DNA from: Thioalkalivibrio nitratireducens
GTDB taxonomy: Bacteria; Pseudomonadota; Gammaproteobacteria; Ectothiorhodospirales; Ectothiorhodospiraceae
Direction of reading: 5' to 3'
NCBI GenBank assembly: GCA_011390385.1
Contig: JAABSN010000029.1
Location: forward strand, 1-25,610
DNA: 25,610 nucleotides
The position numbers were made by a program, and so were the translations under genes. The notes under the pieces were generated by a model that had not been told where the DNA came from, made no database searches, and saw only the letters and a list, made by a program, of their open reading frames with translations. Below are positions 16,742 to 25,445 of the stretch, one piece after another (the first letter of the stretch is position 1; the number at the start of each line of letters is the position of its first letter).

Positions 16742-16890
16742 ACATCCAGCATAAACCACTGCACCAGCAGATGCGCCCGATGCTCGATGCCGACCGGCGG
16801 GAGGATGGCTCTCCTTCGAGTCCGTTGCGAATCAGCCCGGCCGATATCGCGGCCAAGGGTGGTATTTCACCGCAACATCCGGGTTCCGGT

Positions 16891-18261
16891 CTACTTGTCG
16901 AACGTGCCCTTGGTCGCCCGCTCGATACCCTCGCGCATGACTTCGGCGAGGAGGTCGATCTGCTCTTCGTTGATCACGTACGGGGGCATGAGATAACTGA
17001 CATTGCCCAGCGGTCGTAGCAGCGCACCGCGCTCCAGCCCATGTCGGTAGATCTCCAGGCCGCGCCGTTCCTGCCAGGGAAAGGGTCGGCGCGAGTCCTT
17101 GTCCTCAACCAGCTCCACGGCGGCGATCATGCCGGTCTGGCGTACCTCCGCCACGTGGGGGTGTTCTTCGAGTGGGGCCAGGGCACGGGCCATGTGCCTT
17201 GCCAGTTCCCGATTCCGTTCCAGAACCGGCTCCCGGTCGAAGATGTCGAGGGTCGCGAGCGCGGCCCGGCAGGCGAGCGGGTTCCCCGTGTAGGAATGCG
17301 AATGCAAAAAGGCATTCAGCTTCTCGTAGTCGTCGTAGAACGCATCGTAGACCTCGTCGGTGGTCAGCACCACGGCCAACGGCAGATAACCGCCGGTCAG
17401 GCCCTTAGACAGGCACAGGAAGTCCGGTGTGATCGGGCCCTGCTCGCAGGCGAACAACGTTCCAGTACGCCCGAAGCCGACCGCGATTTCGTCGGCGATC
17501 AGATGTACGCCATGACGATCGCAAGCCGCACGCAGCAGGCGCAGGTACTCGGGATCATACATGCGCATCCCGCCGGCACACTGCACCAGCGGTTCAACGA
17601 TCACCGCGCAGGTCTCGTGCGCGTGCTCGGCCAGGGCGGCCTCCATCAGGGCGAACCGGCGCCTGGCCACGTCGGCGCAGGTCTCGCCCGATTCGCGTTC
17701 GAAGCAGTCCGGCCCGGGTACCGTGATCACCGGCATCATCAGCGGCGCGTAGGTTTTGCGGTACAGTTCGACATCGCCCACCGCGAGCGCACCGAGGGTC
17801 TCGCCGTGATAGCCGTTGCTCAGGCAAATGAAACGTTGCTTCTCCGAGTACCCGCGGTTCTTCCAATAGTGGAAGCTCATCTTCAACGCCACCTCGACCG
17901 CGGCGCTGCCGTTGTCGGCAAAGAAGCAACGATTCAGTGGCTCGGGGGTCAGTGCGATCAGGCGTTCGGAGAGCTGCACCACCGGTTCGTGGGTGCAGCC
18001 GGCAAGAATCACGTGCTCCAACTGGTCGAGCTGGTCGCGGATCGCGGCGTTGATCGTGGGATTTGCATGTCCGAACAGATTCACCCACCAGGAACTGATC
18101 GCGTCCAGGTACCGATTGCCGTCAAAGTCCTCCAGCCAGACACCCGAACCCCGGCGGATCGCCAGCATCGGCAGGGTACCCTCCTCCCCGTAATCCTTCA
18201 TCTGCGTGCAGGGGTGCCAGAGGGCAGCGAGATCGCGGCGTTTCAGCGTAAGTGTATCCAT
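16891..18261 (-). CDS. bioA: Adenosylmethionine-8-amino-7-oxononanoate aminotransferase
   Basis: Cytosolic PLP enzyme of biotin synthesis. It moves an amino group from S-adenosylmethionine to 7-keto-8-aminopelargonate to give 7,8-diaminopelargonate. The 456-residue class III aminotransferase starts with the BioA-typical LWHPCTQMKDY (14-24) and SSWWVNLFGHANP (56-68). D257 in ADEIAVGFGRTG holds the PLP ring nitrogen, and K286 in LSKGLTGG is the Schiff-base lysine. Length is normal. It is isolated from other bio genes, 73 bases after the KamA-like stop. A TAGAAT (plus-strand 18268-18273) lies only six bases before the ATG and no ribosome site is seen, so a leaderless transcript is possible; read-through from upstream is the alternative. 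Confidence 0.95.
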   Translation of the reverse strand: MDTLTLKRRDLAALWHPCTQMKDYGEEGTLPMLAIRRGSGVWLEDFDGNRYLDAISSWWVNLFGHANPTINAAIRDQLDQLEHVILAGCTHEPVVQLSERLIALTPEPLNRCFFADNGSAAVEVALKMSFHYWKNRGYSEKQRFICLSNGYHGETLGALAVGDVELYRKTYAPLMMPVITVPGPDCFERESGETCADVARRRFALMEAALAEHAHETCAVIVEPLVQCAGGMRMYDPEYLRLLRAACDRHGVHLIADEIAVGFGRTGTLFACEQGPITPDFLCLSKGLTGGYLPLAVVLTTDEVYDAFYDDYEKLNAFLHSHSYTGNPLACRAALATLDIFDREPVLERNRELARHMARALAPLEEHPHVAEVRQTGMIAAVELVEDKDSRRPFPWQERRGLEIYRHGLERGALLRPLGNVSYLMPPYVINEEQIDLLAEVMREGIERATKGTFDK

Positions 18262-18267
18262 GGCCGG

Positions 18268-18273
18268 ATTCTA
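18268..18273 (-). promoter_or_regulatory. Possible -10 box very close to the bioA start
   Basis: TAGAAT on the minus strand ends six bases before the bioA ATG. If it is a real -10 box, transcription would begin at or next to the start codon and make a leaderless message. No good -35 hexamer lies 16-18 bases upstream, so confidence is low. Confidence 0.25.
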
Positions 18274-18334
18274 ACGCCCCCGACGAGGAAACCGTAGAGC
18301 GCTCCCGGCCCCTGCAGGGTTTGACAAGCGCCCG

Positions 18335-19711
18335 TCAGGCTGCGGCATCGGGCCTGGCGATCATGGCTGCGTACTCGCTCTCGAAGAAGAAGCGGTCCTC
18401 ACCGAAAGCGGGCTGCAGTTGATCAAGCCAGGTCGCATGCGGATCGTAGCGGGCGAAAAACGGCCGCTGCACCCAGTCTGGATTGCGCCCCTGGAGAAAC
18501 CGCAGAACGAAGACTTTCTCCCCCTGAATCTCGGTTATACCCTGAATCTCCACCTTGCCTGGCCCCGCACTCATCGACGGTCCGCGTGCAGTACGTGAAA
18601 GTCCGGAAACCGACTGCATGGCGTCACGGTAGATCGCCCAGGCACGGGCCAGTGGAACTTCGAAATAATGGCGTGCCCCGGTATCGCGTTCCACGAACAT
18701 GTAATAGGGGTGGATGCCCAGCCCCACCTGATCGCGCCAAAGCCGCGCCCAGTCTTCCGATCGGTCATTGATGTGCGCCAGCAACGGTCCTTGTGAGCGG
18801 ATCGTCGCCCCGGTCTCGCGCAGACGTCGAATCGCAACCCGCGCGATGGGTGTGTCCATCTCCCGCCAGTGGTTGTAGTGGGCCATCACCGCGACGTTCT
18901 TGCCCGCGTCGACCATGCGCTCAAGCAAGCGCAGGAGATCGTCGGCATCGTTGTCGGTCACGAACCGATACGGCCAGAAACTCAGTGCCTTGGTCCCGAT
19001 GCGCACCGTGCGCACATGGTCGTACTCAGGCCCGAGCAATGGTTCCAGATACTGGGCCAGATTCCGCGCTTTCATCACCATCGGGTCGCCACCGGTCAGC
19101 AACAAATCGGAGACATCCCCGTGTGTCCGCAGGTAACCCAGCATGTTTTCGGTTTCACTGGAAGCGATACGGAGAGCCTTGTCACCGACGAACTGCGCCC
19201 AGCGGAAACAGAAGGTGCAGTAGCTATGACACGTCTGCCCCTGACTGGGAAAGAACAGCACCGTCTCTCGATACTTGTGCTGGAGTCCATCGACCACCTT
19301 CCCGTCAGTATCCGTCGGGCGATTCAGCTCCATCTGGCCCGCGGGATGGGGGTTCAATTGACCCCGGAGCTCGCCGGCCAGAGCGGAGATCTCTTCCCGT
19401 CCCGCTCCACGCTCGTGCATGGCGGCCATACGCTCGAAGGCCGCTGGTTCGAGCATTCCCCGCTGGGGGAAGGTCAACTGGAAAATCGGGTCATCGGGCA
19501 CCCTGGACCAGTCGATGAGTTCATCGATCACGTATTGGTTGACTCTGAACGGCAGGACACTGGACACGACCTGCATCTCGAAGCGCATCTCCTCCGGGAG
19601 CTCCCGTAGCGCTTCGATACGATCCAGCGTTCGTTCGTTGAAGACCTGGAAACGGCGAGGCTCGATGCTACCCTGAGTGGGGTCACGAAAGAATCTGAGA
19701 ACTGAATTCAT
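18335..19711 (-). CDS. KamA-family radical SAM protein, divergent
   Basis: Predicted iron-sulfur, S-adenosylmethionine and PLP-dependent enzyme of 458 residues, related to lysine 2,3-aminomutase. The cluster motif CxxxCxxC is CHSYCTFC (C161, C165, C168), preceded by GLQHKYRETVLFF as in KamA proteins and followed by LLLTGGDPMVM, a SAM-contacting segment. Against true lysine 2,3-aminomutases, by eye, the C-terminal zinc cysteines are missing. The aspartate in the VDAPGGGGK loop that binds the lysine side-chain amine is replaced (here PSMSAGPGK). Another amino acid or no aminomutase activity is thus possible. It is not EpmB, whose length and motif differ. The start at 19711 is fixed by AGGAGGA upstream. 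It is divergent from a class V aminotransferase, which may act on the same metabolite. Confidence 0.85.
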   Translation of the reverse strand: MNSVLRFFRDPTQGSIEPRRFQVFNERTLDRIEALRELPEEMRFEMQVVSSVLPFRVNQYVIDELIDWSRVPDDPIFQLTFPQRGMLEPAAFERMAAMHERGAGREEISALAGELRGQLNPHPAGQMELNRPTDTDGKVVDGLQHKYRETVLFFPSQGQTCHSYCTFCFRWAQFVGDKALRIASSETENMLGYLRTHGDVSDLLLTGGDPMVMKARNLAQYLEPLLGPEYDHVRTVRIGTKALSFWPYRFVTDNDADDLLRLLERMVDAGKNVAVMAHYNHWREMDTPIARVAIRRLRETGATIRSQGPLLAHINDRSEDWARLWRDQVGLGIHPYYMFVERDTGARHYFEVPLARAWAIYRDAMQSVSGLSRTARGPSMSAGPGKVEIQGITEIQGEKVFVLRFLQGRNPDWVQRPFFARYDPHATWLDQLQPAFGEDRFFFESEYAAMIARPDAAA

Positions 19712-20125
19712 CCAGTTCCTCCTGAAAAGATGGAAAAGTCCTGCGCTTGCAGGGTCGGATGACAGGCGGCGGCACGCGCCAGTCAGGGCGAGCCCCGGAA
19801 GCATTCGGCAGCTGGGCTAGGGCGTGCCGGTTCCGCACCGGGAAAGCCGAAAGAGGTCAAGGGTTTCTGCGTTTGCCCGACTGTGCACCCGGAAGAACGC
19901 GCGCTCCGCATGACCGGCGCCCAAAATGCATGGTCGCAAAAACGTTTTGCACAAAATCAGCCGGTAACCGTAACAAGCCGGCCCAGCTTCGGCAACCCCC
20001 TCCGAGCCTGTCAGAGACGGGCTGTCCGTGTTACGCCGTGGCTGTTGCCGAGCGTACCCGGCCGTGTCGGCTTGACCTGCAGCCCGGATATGACAGGCTA
20101 TCGGGGAAATCCATCGGAGCTGACG
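19712..20125. other. Divergent intergenic region (414 bases)
   Basis: It separates the KamA-like gene and the class V aminotransferase and must hold both promoters. It contains the palindrome at 19936-19950 and a wider inverted pair TCGGCAAC / GTTGCCGA near 19990 and 20045. The aminotransferase frame is open through part of it back to 19883, but with no family-like sequence before 20126. No known riboswitch core was recognised. Confidence 0.4.
19936..19950. promoter_or_regulatory. Palindromic operator candidate
   Basis: GCAAAA, then ACG, then TTTTGC. The inner ten bases AAAACGTTTT (19939-19948) are a perfect palindrome with a central CG, as in operators of LacI/PurR-type repressors. It lies between two divergent promoters, 175 bases before the aminotransferase start and 225 before the KamA-like start. 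No regulator gene is adjacent. Confidence 0.4.
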
Positions 20126-21244
20126 ATGCACCCGGAATTTCCGCATAAGGACATCATCCACCTGAACCACGCCGCAGTGGGACCGTGGCCACTGCGGACT
20201 GCCGAGGCGGTCACAGCGTTTGCCCGCGAAAACACGCAGTCGGGGTCCCGAAATTACGGAACCTGGCTGAAAGTCGAGGCGGCAACTCGTGCGCTCGCAT
20301 TCGAGCTCATCGGAGCACCCTCAGCAGATGACATCGCGTTCGTAAAGAATACGTCCGAAGCACTGTCCATCGTTGCGTTCGGGCTGCCGTGGTCATCGGG
20401 TCAGAATATCGTGATCCCGCGCGGCGAGTTTCCATCCAACCGCGTTGTCTGGCTGATGGCTGCGGAGCGATTCGATCTGGAGGTACGGGAGATCGACCTT
20501 ACCCAGGATGCCCCGGAAGATGCACTGCTTGCAGCCTGTGACCATCGCACCGCTCTCGTCTCCTGCAGTGCGGTCCAGTTCGCGACCGGCCTGCGCATGG
20601 ATCTTTCCCGCCTGGGCGAGGCGTTGCGGCGACGCGACATCCTGTTCTGCGTCGATGCCATCCAGCACCTGGGGGCCCTTCCCTTCGACGCCCAGGCGTG
20701 CAAAGCCGATTTCGTGATGGCCGACGCCCATAAATGGCTTCTCGCACCCGAGGGCATTGCGTTGTTCTACGTGCGTCCGGAGTTGCGCGATCGCCTCGTG
20801 CTTCAGGAATTCGGCTGGCACATGCTGGCGGATTCGGGTGATTTCAGTACCTACGACCTGACTCCAGCGTCGGGCGCAAGGCGCTTCGAGCCGGGCAGCC
20901 CCAATCTGCTTGGAACACATGCCCTGCATGCCAGCCTGTCGCTGCTGCTGGAGGTGGGACTCGAAAGGATCGGCACAGAAATCGAATCGCGCTGGCAGTA
21001 TCTCCACGAAGGTCTGACGGCGCTGGGGTGTACGATCGTCACACCCTTCGAACGCCATGCAGGCATTCTGACCTTCCGCCCCGCTCAGGGCGATACGCAG
21101 ATACTCATGCAGCATCTTCAGGAGACGGGAATCCTCTGCGCGCAACGGGGCGGCGGGATTCGGTTCTCACCGCACTTTTACGTATCGTTCGAGGATCTGG
21201 ATACGGCCCTGAATCGGGTTGCACAGCTTTCAAACGGGGTCTGA
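20126..21244 (+). CDS. Class V aminotransferase (PLP, cysteine desulfurase-like fold)
   Basis: Cytosolic PLP enzyme of 372 residues in the class V group that also holds cysteine desulfurases, isopenicillin-N epimerase-like and selenocysteine lyase-like proteins. Features are the opening IHLNHAAVGPWP (11-22), KNTSEAL (74-80), D178 in CVDAIQHLGA for the PLP nitrogen, and K203 in ADAHKWLLAPEG as the Schiff-base lysine. The flexible cysteine loop that IscS/SufS desulfurases need was not recognised, so a desulfurase role is not supported. The ATG at 20126 has GGAG at a good distance; the open frame upstream to 19883 is not protein-like. It is the only rightward gene in the right arm and diverges from the KamA-like gene, which suggests a shared pathway of unknown product. 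Confidence 0.85.
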   Translation: MHPEFPHKDIIHLNHAAVGPWPLRTAEAVTAFARENTQSGSRNYGTWLKVEAATRALAFELIGAPSADDIAFVKNTSEALSIVAFGLPWSSGQNIVIPRGEFPSNRVVWLMAAERFDLEVREIDLTQDAPEDALLAACDHRTALVSCSAVQFATGLRMDLSRLGEALRRRDILFCVDAIQHLGALPFDAQACKADFVMADAHKWLLAPEGIALFYVRPELRDRLVLQEFGWHMLADSGDFSTYDLTPASGARRFEPGSPNLLGTHALHASLSLLLEVGLERIGTEIESRWQYLHEGLTALGCTIVTPFERHAGILTFRPAQGDTQILMQHLQETGILCAQRGGGIRFSPHFYVSFEDLDTALNRVAQLSNGV

Positions 21245-21268
21245 AGGCCGGAAGCCACCGGGCCTGAA

Positions 21269-21616
21269 TCAGAGCGTGTGGGTGCGTCCAGTGCCCTGCA
21301 GCAGGCCACCCAGCTGGTTCTCGATCATGCGCCGGGTCGCGCCCTTGTCACTGGGGCTGAACTGCACCCCGATCCCGCGGGTCCGATTACCCTGGGCACG
21401 CGCCGGGGTAATCCAGACTACCTGACAGGGGACGGGTACGCGCTCGGATTCATCGGGAAGGGAGAGCAGGACGAAGACGTCGTCGCCCAGATTGAATGGT
21501 TTTTCCGTGGCAATGAAAAGACCGCCGTTGGTGAGAAACGGCATGTAGGCAGCGAACAGCGCTGATTTCTCATGAATCGCGACTGTCAGGATCCGGCCTC
21601 TGGATGGTGCCGTCAT
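21269..21616 (-). CDS. pilZ: PilZ, type IV pilus biogenesis protein
   Basis: Small cytosolic PilZ-domain protein of 115 residues, of the kind required for type IV pilus assembly in Pseudomonas and Xanthomonas (it works with FimX and PilB). The segments FAAYMPFLTNGGLFIAT, LGDDVFVLLSLP, VVWITPARAQGNR and GIGVQFS are close to that subgroup. The N-terminal RxxxR motif that binds cyclic di-GMP in other PilZ domains is absent, as in the pilus PilZ proteins. It follows holB by 82 bases, which is the conserved position for this gene. The tatD gene that commonly follows pilZ is absent; the class V aminotransferase converges on it instead. Confidence 0.93.
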   Translation of the reverse strand: MTAPSRGRILTVAIHEKSALFAAYMPFLTNGGLFIATEKPFNLGDDVFVLLSLPDESERVPVPCQVVWITPARAQGNRTRGIGVQFSPSDKGATRRMIENQLGGLLQGTGRTHTL

Positions 21617-21698
21617 CTCGTCTGGATCGCTGGATTACTCATTGTCGTCCTCATTTCGTGGCTGACAAACCTGAGCCAGCACGCAAACCAAAGAATCG

Positions 21699-22703
21699 TC
21701 AAGTGGCGTGTCGCCAGAAACGCAGGACGATGCTTTCGCACCGCAACTGCGGGTTCAACGTCGCTGGCAACTCACGGTGCCACTGTAACGACTCCTGAAA
21801 CAGGCGCGCAAGCTCTCTGGATCCACGCTGGACCGAAAAGCGTTCCAGAGCATCTCGTGGGAACAAGCGTCCGAAATCATCCCAGGTCCCGGTGACCAGA
21901 AACTGCTGCGCCGAAGCGAGCAGACATTGCATTCGTGGGAGCAACGATCCCAGATCGCATTGCCCCAAGCGCTCGATCACCGGGAACGGCGATCCGCTGT
22001 ACAGTAACGTTTCGAGCACCTCCCGATCCCGGCGCCAGTTCTCGGTTGCAACCGGATCCTCGAGCAGTGCACGCGCTTCCAGGGGGCGATTCAGGCTTGC
22101 GGCCAGCGCCTCGCCAACGGCAAGCTCTTCCCTGGCCAGCGGTGCAAGCCAGTCACGCACCTGGTCACGATCCGGAACGGGGATCCGCAGGCGCTGACAT
22201 CGACTGCGAATCGTGGGCGGCAGGCGCGCCGGGCGCGCTGCGGACAGCACGATCATTGTACCTTCCGGAGGCTCTTCCAGCGTCTTCAGCAATGCATTGG
22301 CGGCATTCACGTTCATCGCCTCGGCCGGTTCGATGAAAACCAACCGTGCGGGCCCACTGTGGCTTAGGGACAGGAATTCGATGATTCCGCGGATGCGCTC
22401 GATCAGGATCTCCTTGCCTGGCTCTTCGGGAACCACATGGAGGATCTCGGGGTGACTGCCCGCCAGCATGCCTCGGCATCCGTTGCAGCGCCCGCAGGGA
22501 ACGACCCCGTTTCCGGCCCGAGTGCAGGCAACACGTTGCAGGAAGGTGCGGACCAACAGACCCTTGCCAACGCCATGCGGACCGATGACCAGCATCCCGG
22601 GCGGCATTTCCCGCGATTGCACCAGCGCAAACAGACCAGCCAATGGCCGCTGCAGCCAGGGTGGGAACGCGGTGCCGCCGGGCTCCGGAAGTTCGCTATT
22701 CAC
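21699..22703 (-). CDS. holB: DNA polymerase III delta' subunit
   Basis: Clamp-loader subunit, 334 residues, which with delta and gamma/tau opens the beta sliding clamp. The N-terminal AAA+ module has GPHGVGKG (41-48) at the P-loop position. The zinc module has C60, C70, C73 and C76 in CGRCNGC. Then come [28 protein letters not shown] and the SRC motif in IRSRCQRL, both diagnostic of delta'. A GTG start at 22703 overlapping the tmk stop is chosen because it gives the usual N-terminal length before PPWLQ. The open frame to 23000 runs back through tmk in another frame and is not real coding sequence. It is part of the coupled pabC-mltG-tmk-holB block. Confidence 0.92.
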   Translation of the reverse strand: MNSELPEPGGTAFPPWLQRPLAGLFALVQSREMPPGMLVIGPHGVGKGLLVRTFLQRVACTRAGNGVVPCGRCNGCRGMLAGSHPEILHVVPEEPGKEILIERIRGIIEFLSLSHSGPARLVFIEPAEAMNVNAANALLKTLEEPPEGTMIVLSAARPARLPPTIRSRCQRLRIPVPDRDQVRDWLAPLAREELAVGEALAASLNRPLEARALLEDPVATENWRRDREVLETLLYSGSPFPVIERLGQCDLGSLLPRMQCLLASAQQFLVTGTWDDFGRLFPRDALERFSVQRGSRELARLFQESLQWHRELPATLNPQLRCESIVLRFWRHAT

Positions 22704-23358
22704 CGCAGCCCCGATGATTGGCAGGTTCCTGCACCCAGTCATCCCAGGCACACTCCATCGCCAGACTGACGGAATCGAGGTCCTGTGCCGCATCGATGAC
22801 GCGGTAGCGTCCGGCATCCGAGCGAGCCCTTTCCAGGTAGGCGCGACGCGCGCGCTCAAAAAATGCCATGTCCTCACTCTCGATACGGTCCCGCTTGCCC
22901 CGGGTGAGAGCCCGGTCCAGCCCGACCCGTGCAGGAACATCGAACAGGAACACGAGGTCGGGACGAAAGTCGCCCTGGAGCCAATTTTCGAGCGCTGCAA
23001 CGCGGTGCGCCCCCAGTCCGCGCCCCGCCCCCTGATAGGCGAAACTGGCGTCGGTGAAGCGGTCGCTGAGGACCCACAACCCTCTCTCCAGCGCCGGCTC
23101 GATCACCGTACGCAGGTGCTCGGCACGCGCGGCAAAGATCAGCAACAGCTCCGTCTCCGCCGCCATCGTCCCGACCTGCGGATCGAGCAGGAGCGCGCGC
23201 AAACGCTCACCCAGTGGCGTGCCTCCGGGCTCACGCGTCACCAGTACATCCAGGCCCTGCGCCTGAAGATGGTGGCGCAGCCGCTCCAACTGCGTCGATT
23301 TGCCCGCTCCCTCGATTCCCTCGAAGGTCACGAAACGACCGCGCGTCGATGCAAGCAT
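22696..23358 (-). CDS. tmk: Thymidylate kinase
   Basis: Cytosolic kinase making dTDP from dTMP and ATP, 220 residues. The P-loop is [11 protein letters not shown] (12-22). DR in [18 protein letters not shown] and the [10 protein letters not shown] segment are the nucleotide-binding signatures of bacterial Tmk. The ATG at 23358 shares one base with the TAA of mltG (TAATG), and its own stop overlaps the holB start, so the genes are translated as a chain. Confidence 0.95.
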   Translation of the reverse strand: MLASTRGRFVTFEGIEGAGKSTQLERLRHHLQAQGLDVLVTREPGGTPLGERLRALLLDPQVGTMAAETELLLIFAARAEHLRTVIEPALERGLWVLSDRFTDASFAYQGAGRGLGAHRVAALENWLQGDFRPDLVFLFDVPARVGLDRALTRGKRDRIESEDMAFFERARRAYLERARSDAGRYRVIDAAQDLDSVSLAMECAWDDWVQEPANHRGCGE

Positions 23359-24380
23359 TACCGCGCACCATAACGGCTGTGATCACCGTCGAGCTGGTAC
23401 TTGATCACGGCTTCTCGATGTTCCGCATAAGTCCTGGAAAAATGATGTGTCCCATCATTGCGCGAGACAAAGAACAGTGCATCGGTCTCCGCAGGATTGG
23501 CTGCTGCCCGAATTGCTGCCTTGCCGGGCAGCGCGATGGGCGTAGGCGGAAGCCCATGCCGCGTATACGTGTTGTACGCATGGTCCCGGCGCAGTTCGGC
23601 CCGGGTGAGCCGGGTGGCTCCCGGTTCCAGCGCATACAGCAGGGTGGGATCGGTCTGCAGACGGATCCCCTTGCGCAACCGGTTCACGAAGGCACCCGCC
23701 ACCATTGCGCGTTCATCGGCCTGCCCGGTCTCCTTCTCGATGATCGACGCCAGAATCAGTAACTCATACGGTGTATTCAGTGGATGTTCCTCGATGCGAT
23801 CGGCCCAGGCCGATTCGAGTTCCTGATTCAACGCTTGATGCGCCATTCTCAGTATCTGCAATGCCGCTGTGTTCCGTCCGAAAACATAGGTATCAGGAAG
23901 AAACCACCCCTCGGGATGCATCTCCGGAAGTCCAAGTTCCGCCATCACGGTCTCGAGGTCGCTGGACTCAGGCATGGGAACCAAAGCGGGATGTTGTTGA
24001 ACGGCATCGAAGAACGCAGCTGCCGTCCATCCCTCGGGAACCGTGATTCGGTGCCGAACCACCTCCCCGCGCGCCATCCGATCGAGCAACATGGCCAGCG
24101 TCATGTCACGCGGCACCGCGTACTCGCCCGCCTGCAGGCGGCCGACGAGTCCATGATAACGAGCATGCGCCTCCAGCAACCACGGGTGCTGCACCCAGCC
24201 CCGTTCCGCCATCTCCCGAACGATCTGCCGGAACCCCTGCCCAGAGCGCACCACGACGATCGCGTCATGCTCGAGATTCAGCGGTTGCAACACCTGTTTC
24301 TGGTAGGTGGTCGCCACGTGGGCTGCCGCCAGGGTCGCGGCGATCAGGAGAAAAAGAACGAACAAACTAATCCAACGCAT
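23358..24380 (-). CDS. mltG: Endolytic transglycosylase MltG
   Basis: Inner-membrane-anchored lytic transglycosylase, 340 residues, that cuts nascent glycan strands in peptidoglycan synthesis. One N-terminal helix (residues 4-20) is followed by a LysM-like region ([19 protein letters not shown]). The YceG domain has ASIIEKETG (211-219), which includes the catalytic glutamate, and [11 protein letters not shown] (241-251). It overlaps pabC by 14 bases and tmk by one, the usual gammaproteobacterial arrangement. Confidence 0.95.
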   Translation of the reverse strand: MRWISLFVLFLLIAATLAAAHVATTYQKQVLQPLNLEHDAIVVVRSGQGFRQIVREMAERGWVQHPWLLEAHARYHGLVGRLQAGEYAVPRDMTLAMLLDRMARGEVVRHRITVPEGWTAAAFFDAVQQHPALVPMPESSDLETVMAELGLPEMHPEGWFLPDTYVFGRNTAALQILRMAHQALNQELESAWADRIEEHPLNTPYELLILASIIEKETGQADERAMVAGAFVNRLRKGIRLQTDPTLLYALEPGATRLTRAELRRDHAYNTYTRHGLPPTPIALPGKAAIRAAANPAETDALFFVSRNDGTHHFSRTYAEHREAVIKYQLDGDHSRYGAR

Positions 24381-25185
24381 TCATCTTTTCTCCGATCTCC
24401 TTCACCAGATCCAGCACCTCTGACGACCCGGCAGGACGGCTTTCCGGCGGATCCGCAACCAGTGCTGCACACCGAAACCCGATGCCGCTACTGCTCAGCA
24501 GGATGGCGTCCGCCTTGCGCAATCGCTCCAGAGACAGGTCCGCTTCACGCACTTCAAGTCCCAGACTACCGCCATGCTCCAGGATCCAGTCACGGCGGGT
24601 TCCTGCCACTCCATACTGGCTTACCGAGGGCGTCAGCAACCGGCGGCCTTCCAGGATGAAGACATTACCCTGGGTCCCGCAGCGAATCCAACCCTGATCG
24701 TCGAGCATCAGGCCCTCGTCCCAGCCCGGCTCCCATTCCCTGCGCGCCAGTATGTTTTCCAGCCGGTTCAGGTGCTTGCAACCGGGCAATGGGCTCCGGA
24801 CCGTCTGAGTCGTGCAGATTCCGAGCCGCAACATGTGAGTCCAGTCTTCGCGGCCCGAGCCCGTCCCACCCATCGCGATCCGGGTCGGCGATACCTCGGA
24901 CGGGATCGCGTAACCACGAGGAGCTGGACCACGAGTCACGATCAGCTTGGCCGTGGCCGACGGCGCGTTGGTCACCCGCCGCAACTCGTTCAGGCAGTCC
25001 GACTCCCGGGGACGAGGAATCCCCAATCCGTCAAGGCCACGGCAGAGGCGGGTCCAATGTCGATCCCAAAGCAGCGGTCGCCACTCTTGCATGCGAACCG
25101 TCTCGAAGACACCATCACCAAACTGCAGTCCCCGGTCATTCGCTTCCACTCGCCGACCGCGACTGCCATTCACCAGGATTTTCAT
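24367..25185 (-). CDS. pabC: Aminodeoxychorismate lyase
   Basis: Cytosolic class IV PLP enzyme of folate synthesis, releasing pyruvate from 4-amino-4-deoxychorismate to give p-aminobenzoate. The 272-residue protein has DRGLQFGDGVFET (17-29), the Schiff-base lysine K137 in GCKHLNRLENILAR, and GTQGNVFILEGRRLLTP plus GVAGTRRDWIL near the C-terminus, as in PabC rather than branched-chain aminotransferase. The start at 25185 overlaps the preceding frame's TGA as ATGA. That preceding frame looks like the end of pabB, which makes the substrate for PabC. Confidence 0.93.
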   Translation of the reverse strand: MKILVNGSRGRRVEANDRGLQFGDGVFETVRMQEWRPLLWDRHWTRLCRGLDGLGIPRPRESDCLNELRRVTNAPSATAKLIVTRGPAPRGYAIPSEVSPTRIAMGGTGSGREDWTHMLRLGICTTQTVRSPLPGCKHLNRLENILARREWEPGWDEGLMLDDQGWIRCGTQGNVFILEGRRLLTPSVSQYGVAGTRRDWILEHGGSLGLEVREADLSLERLRKADAILLSSSGIGFRCAALVADPPESRPAGSSEVLDLVKEIGEKMNALD

Positions 25186-25445
25186 TGGTGCAACGTCCTC
25201 AGCAGCGCACGGGCCTCGTGTCGGGTCTCCCGCAGTTCCGACGTCGGATCCGAGTCCGCGATTGCATCAAGGCCACGGAGCCAATGCAAATGGTCCAGTA
25301 CCAAGGCCCCGGACGCGAAAGAATGGAGCAGCGGGCCGGCGTCTGGCCCATCAGGGCCGTGTCCAACGCATGGAACGACGCTCGAGGCAGGCCCGGGCGA
25401 GCGCGCCGCGAGATCCACGTCCGCCGCGGGGCGCCGGACGGACAT
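25182..25445 (-). pseudogene. pabB: Probable decayed 3' end of pabB
   Basis: This frame ends in a TGA overlapping the pabC start (ATGA). Its last part, LVLDHLHWLRGLDAIADSDP followed by TSELRETRHEARALL, resembles the C-terminus of aminodeoxychorismate synthase component I (PabB), where an IVADSDP-like motif and a xxExxETxxKA helix close the protein. Upstream of about 25280 the frame loses resemblance: the conserved GSVTGAPK and YCG(A/S)xGY segments are absent or degraded (FPTGSLRAPK at about 25480-25510 may be a trace). The ATG at 25445 is given only as a left limit. Either the gene was truncated by the repeat-rich sequence upstream, or the frame carries several indels. A chance match cannot be ruled out. 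Confidence 0.45.

Noticed and set aside
19883..20125. N-terminal extension of the class V aminotransferase
   Set aside because: There is no protein family character, it covers the palindromic control region, and a good ribosome site precedes 20126.
22704..23000. N-terminal extension of the holB frame
   Set aside because: It runs through tmk in another frame, and the extra residues have no resemblance to delta'. The GTG at 22703 restores the normal length.
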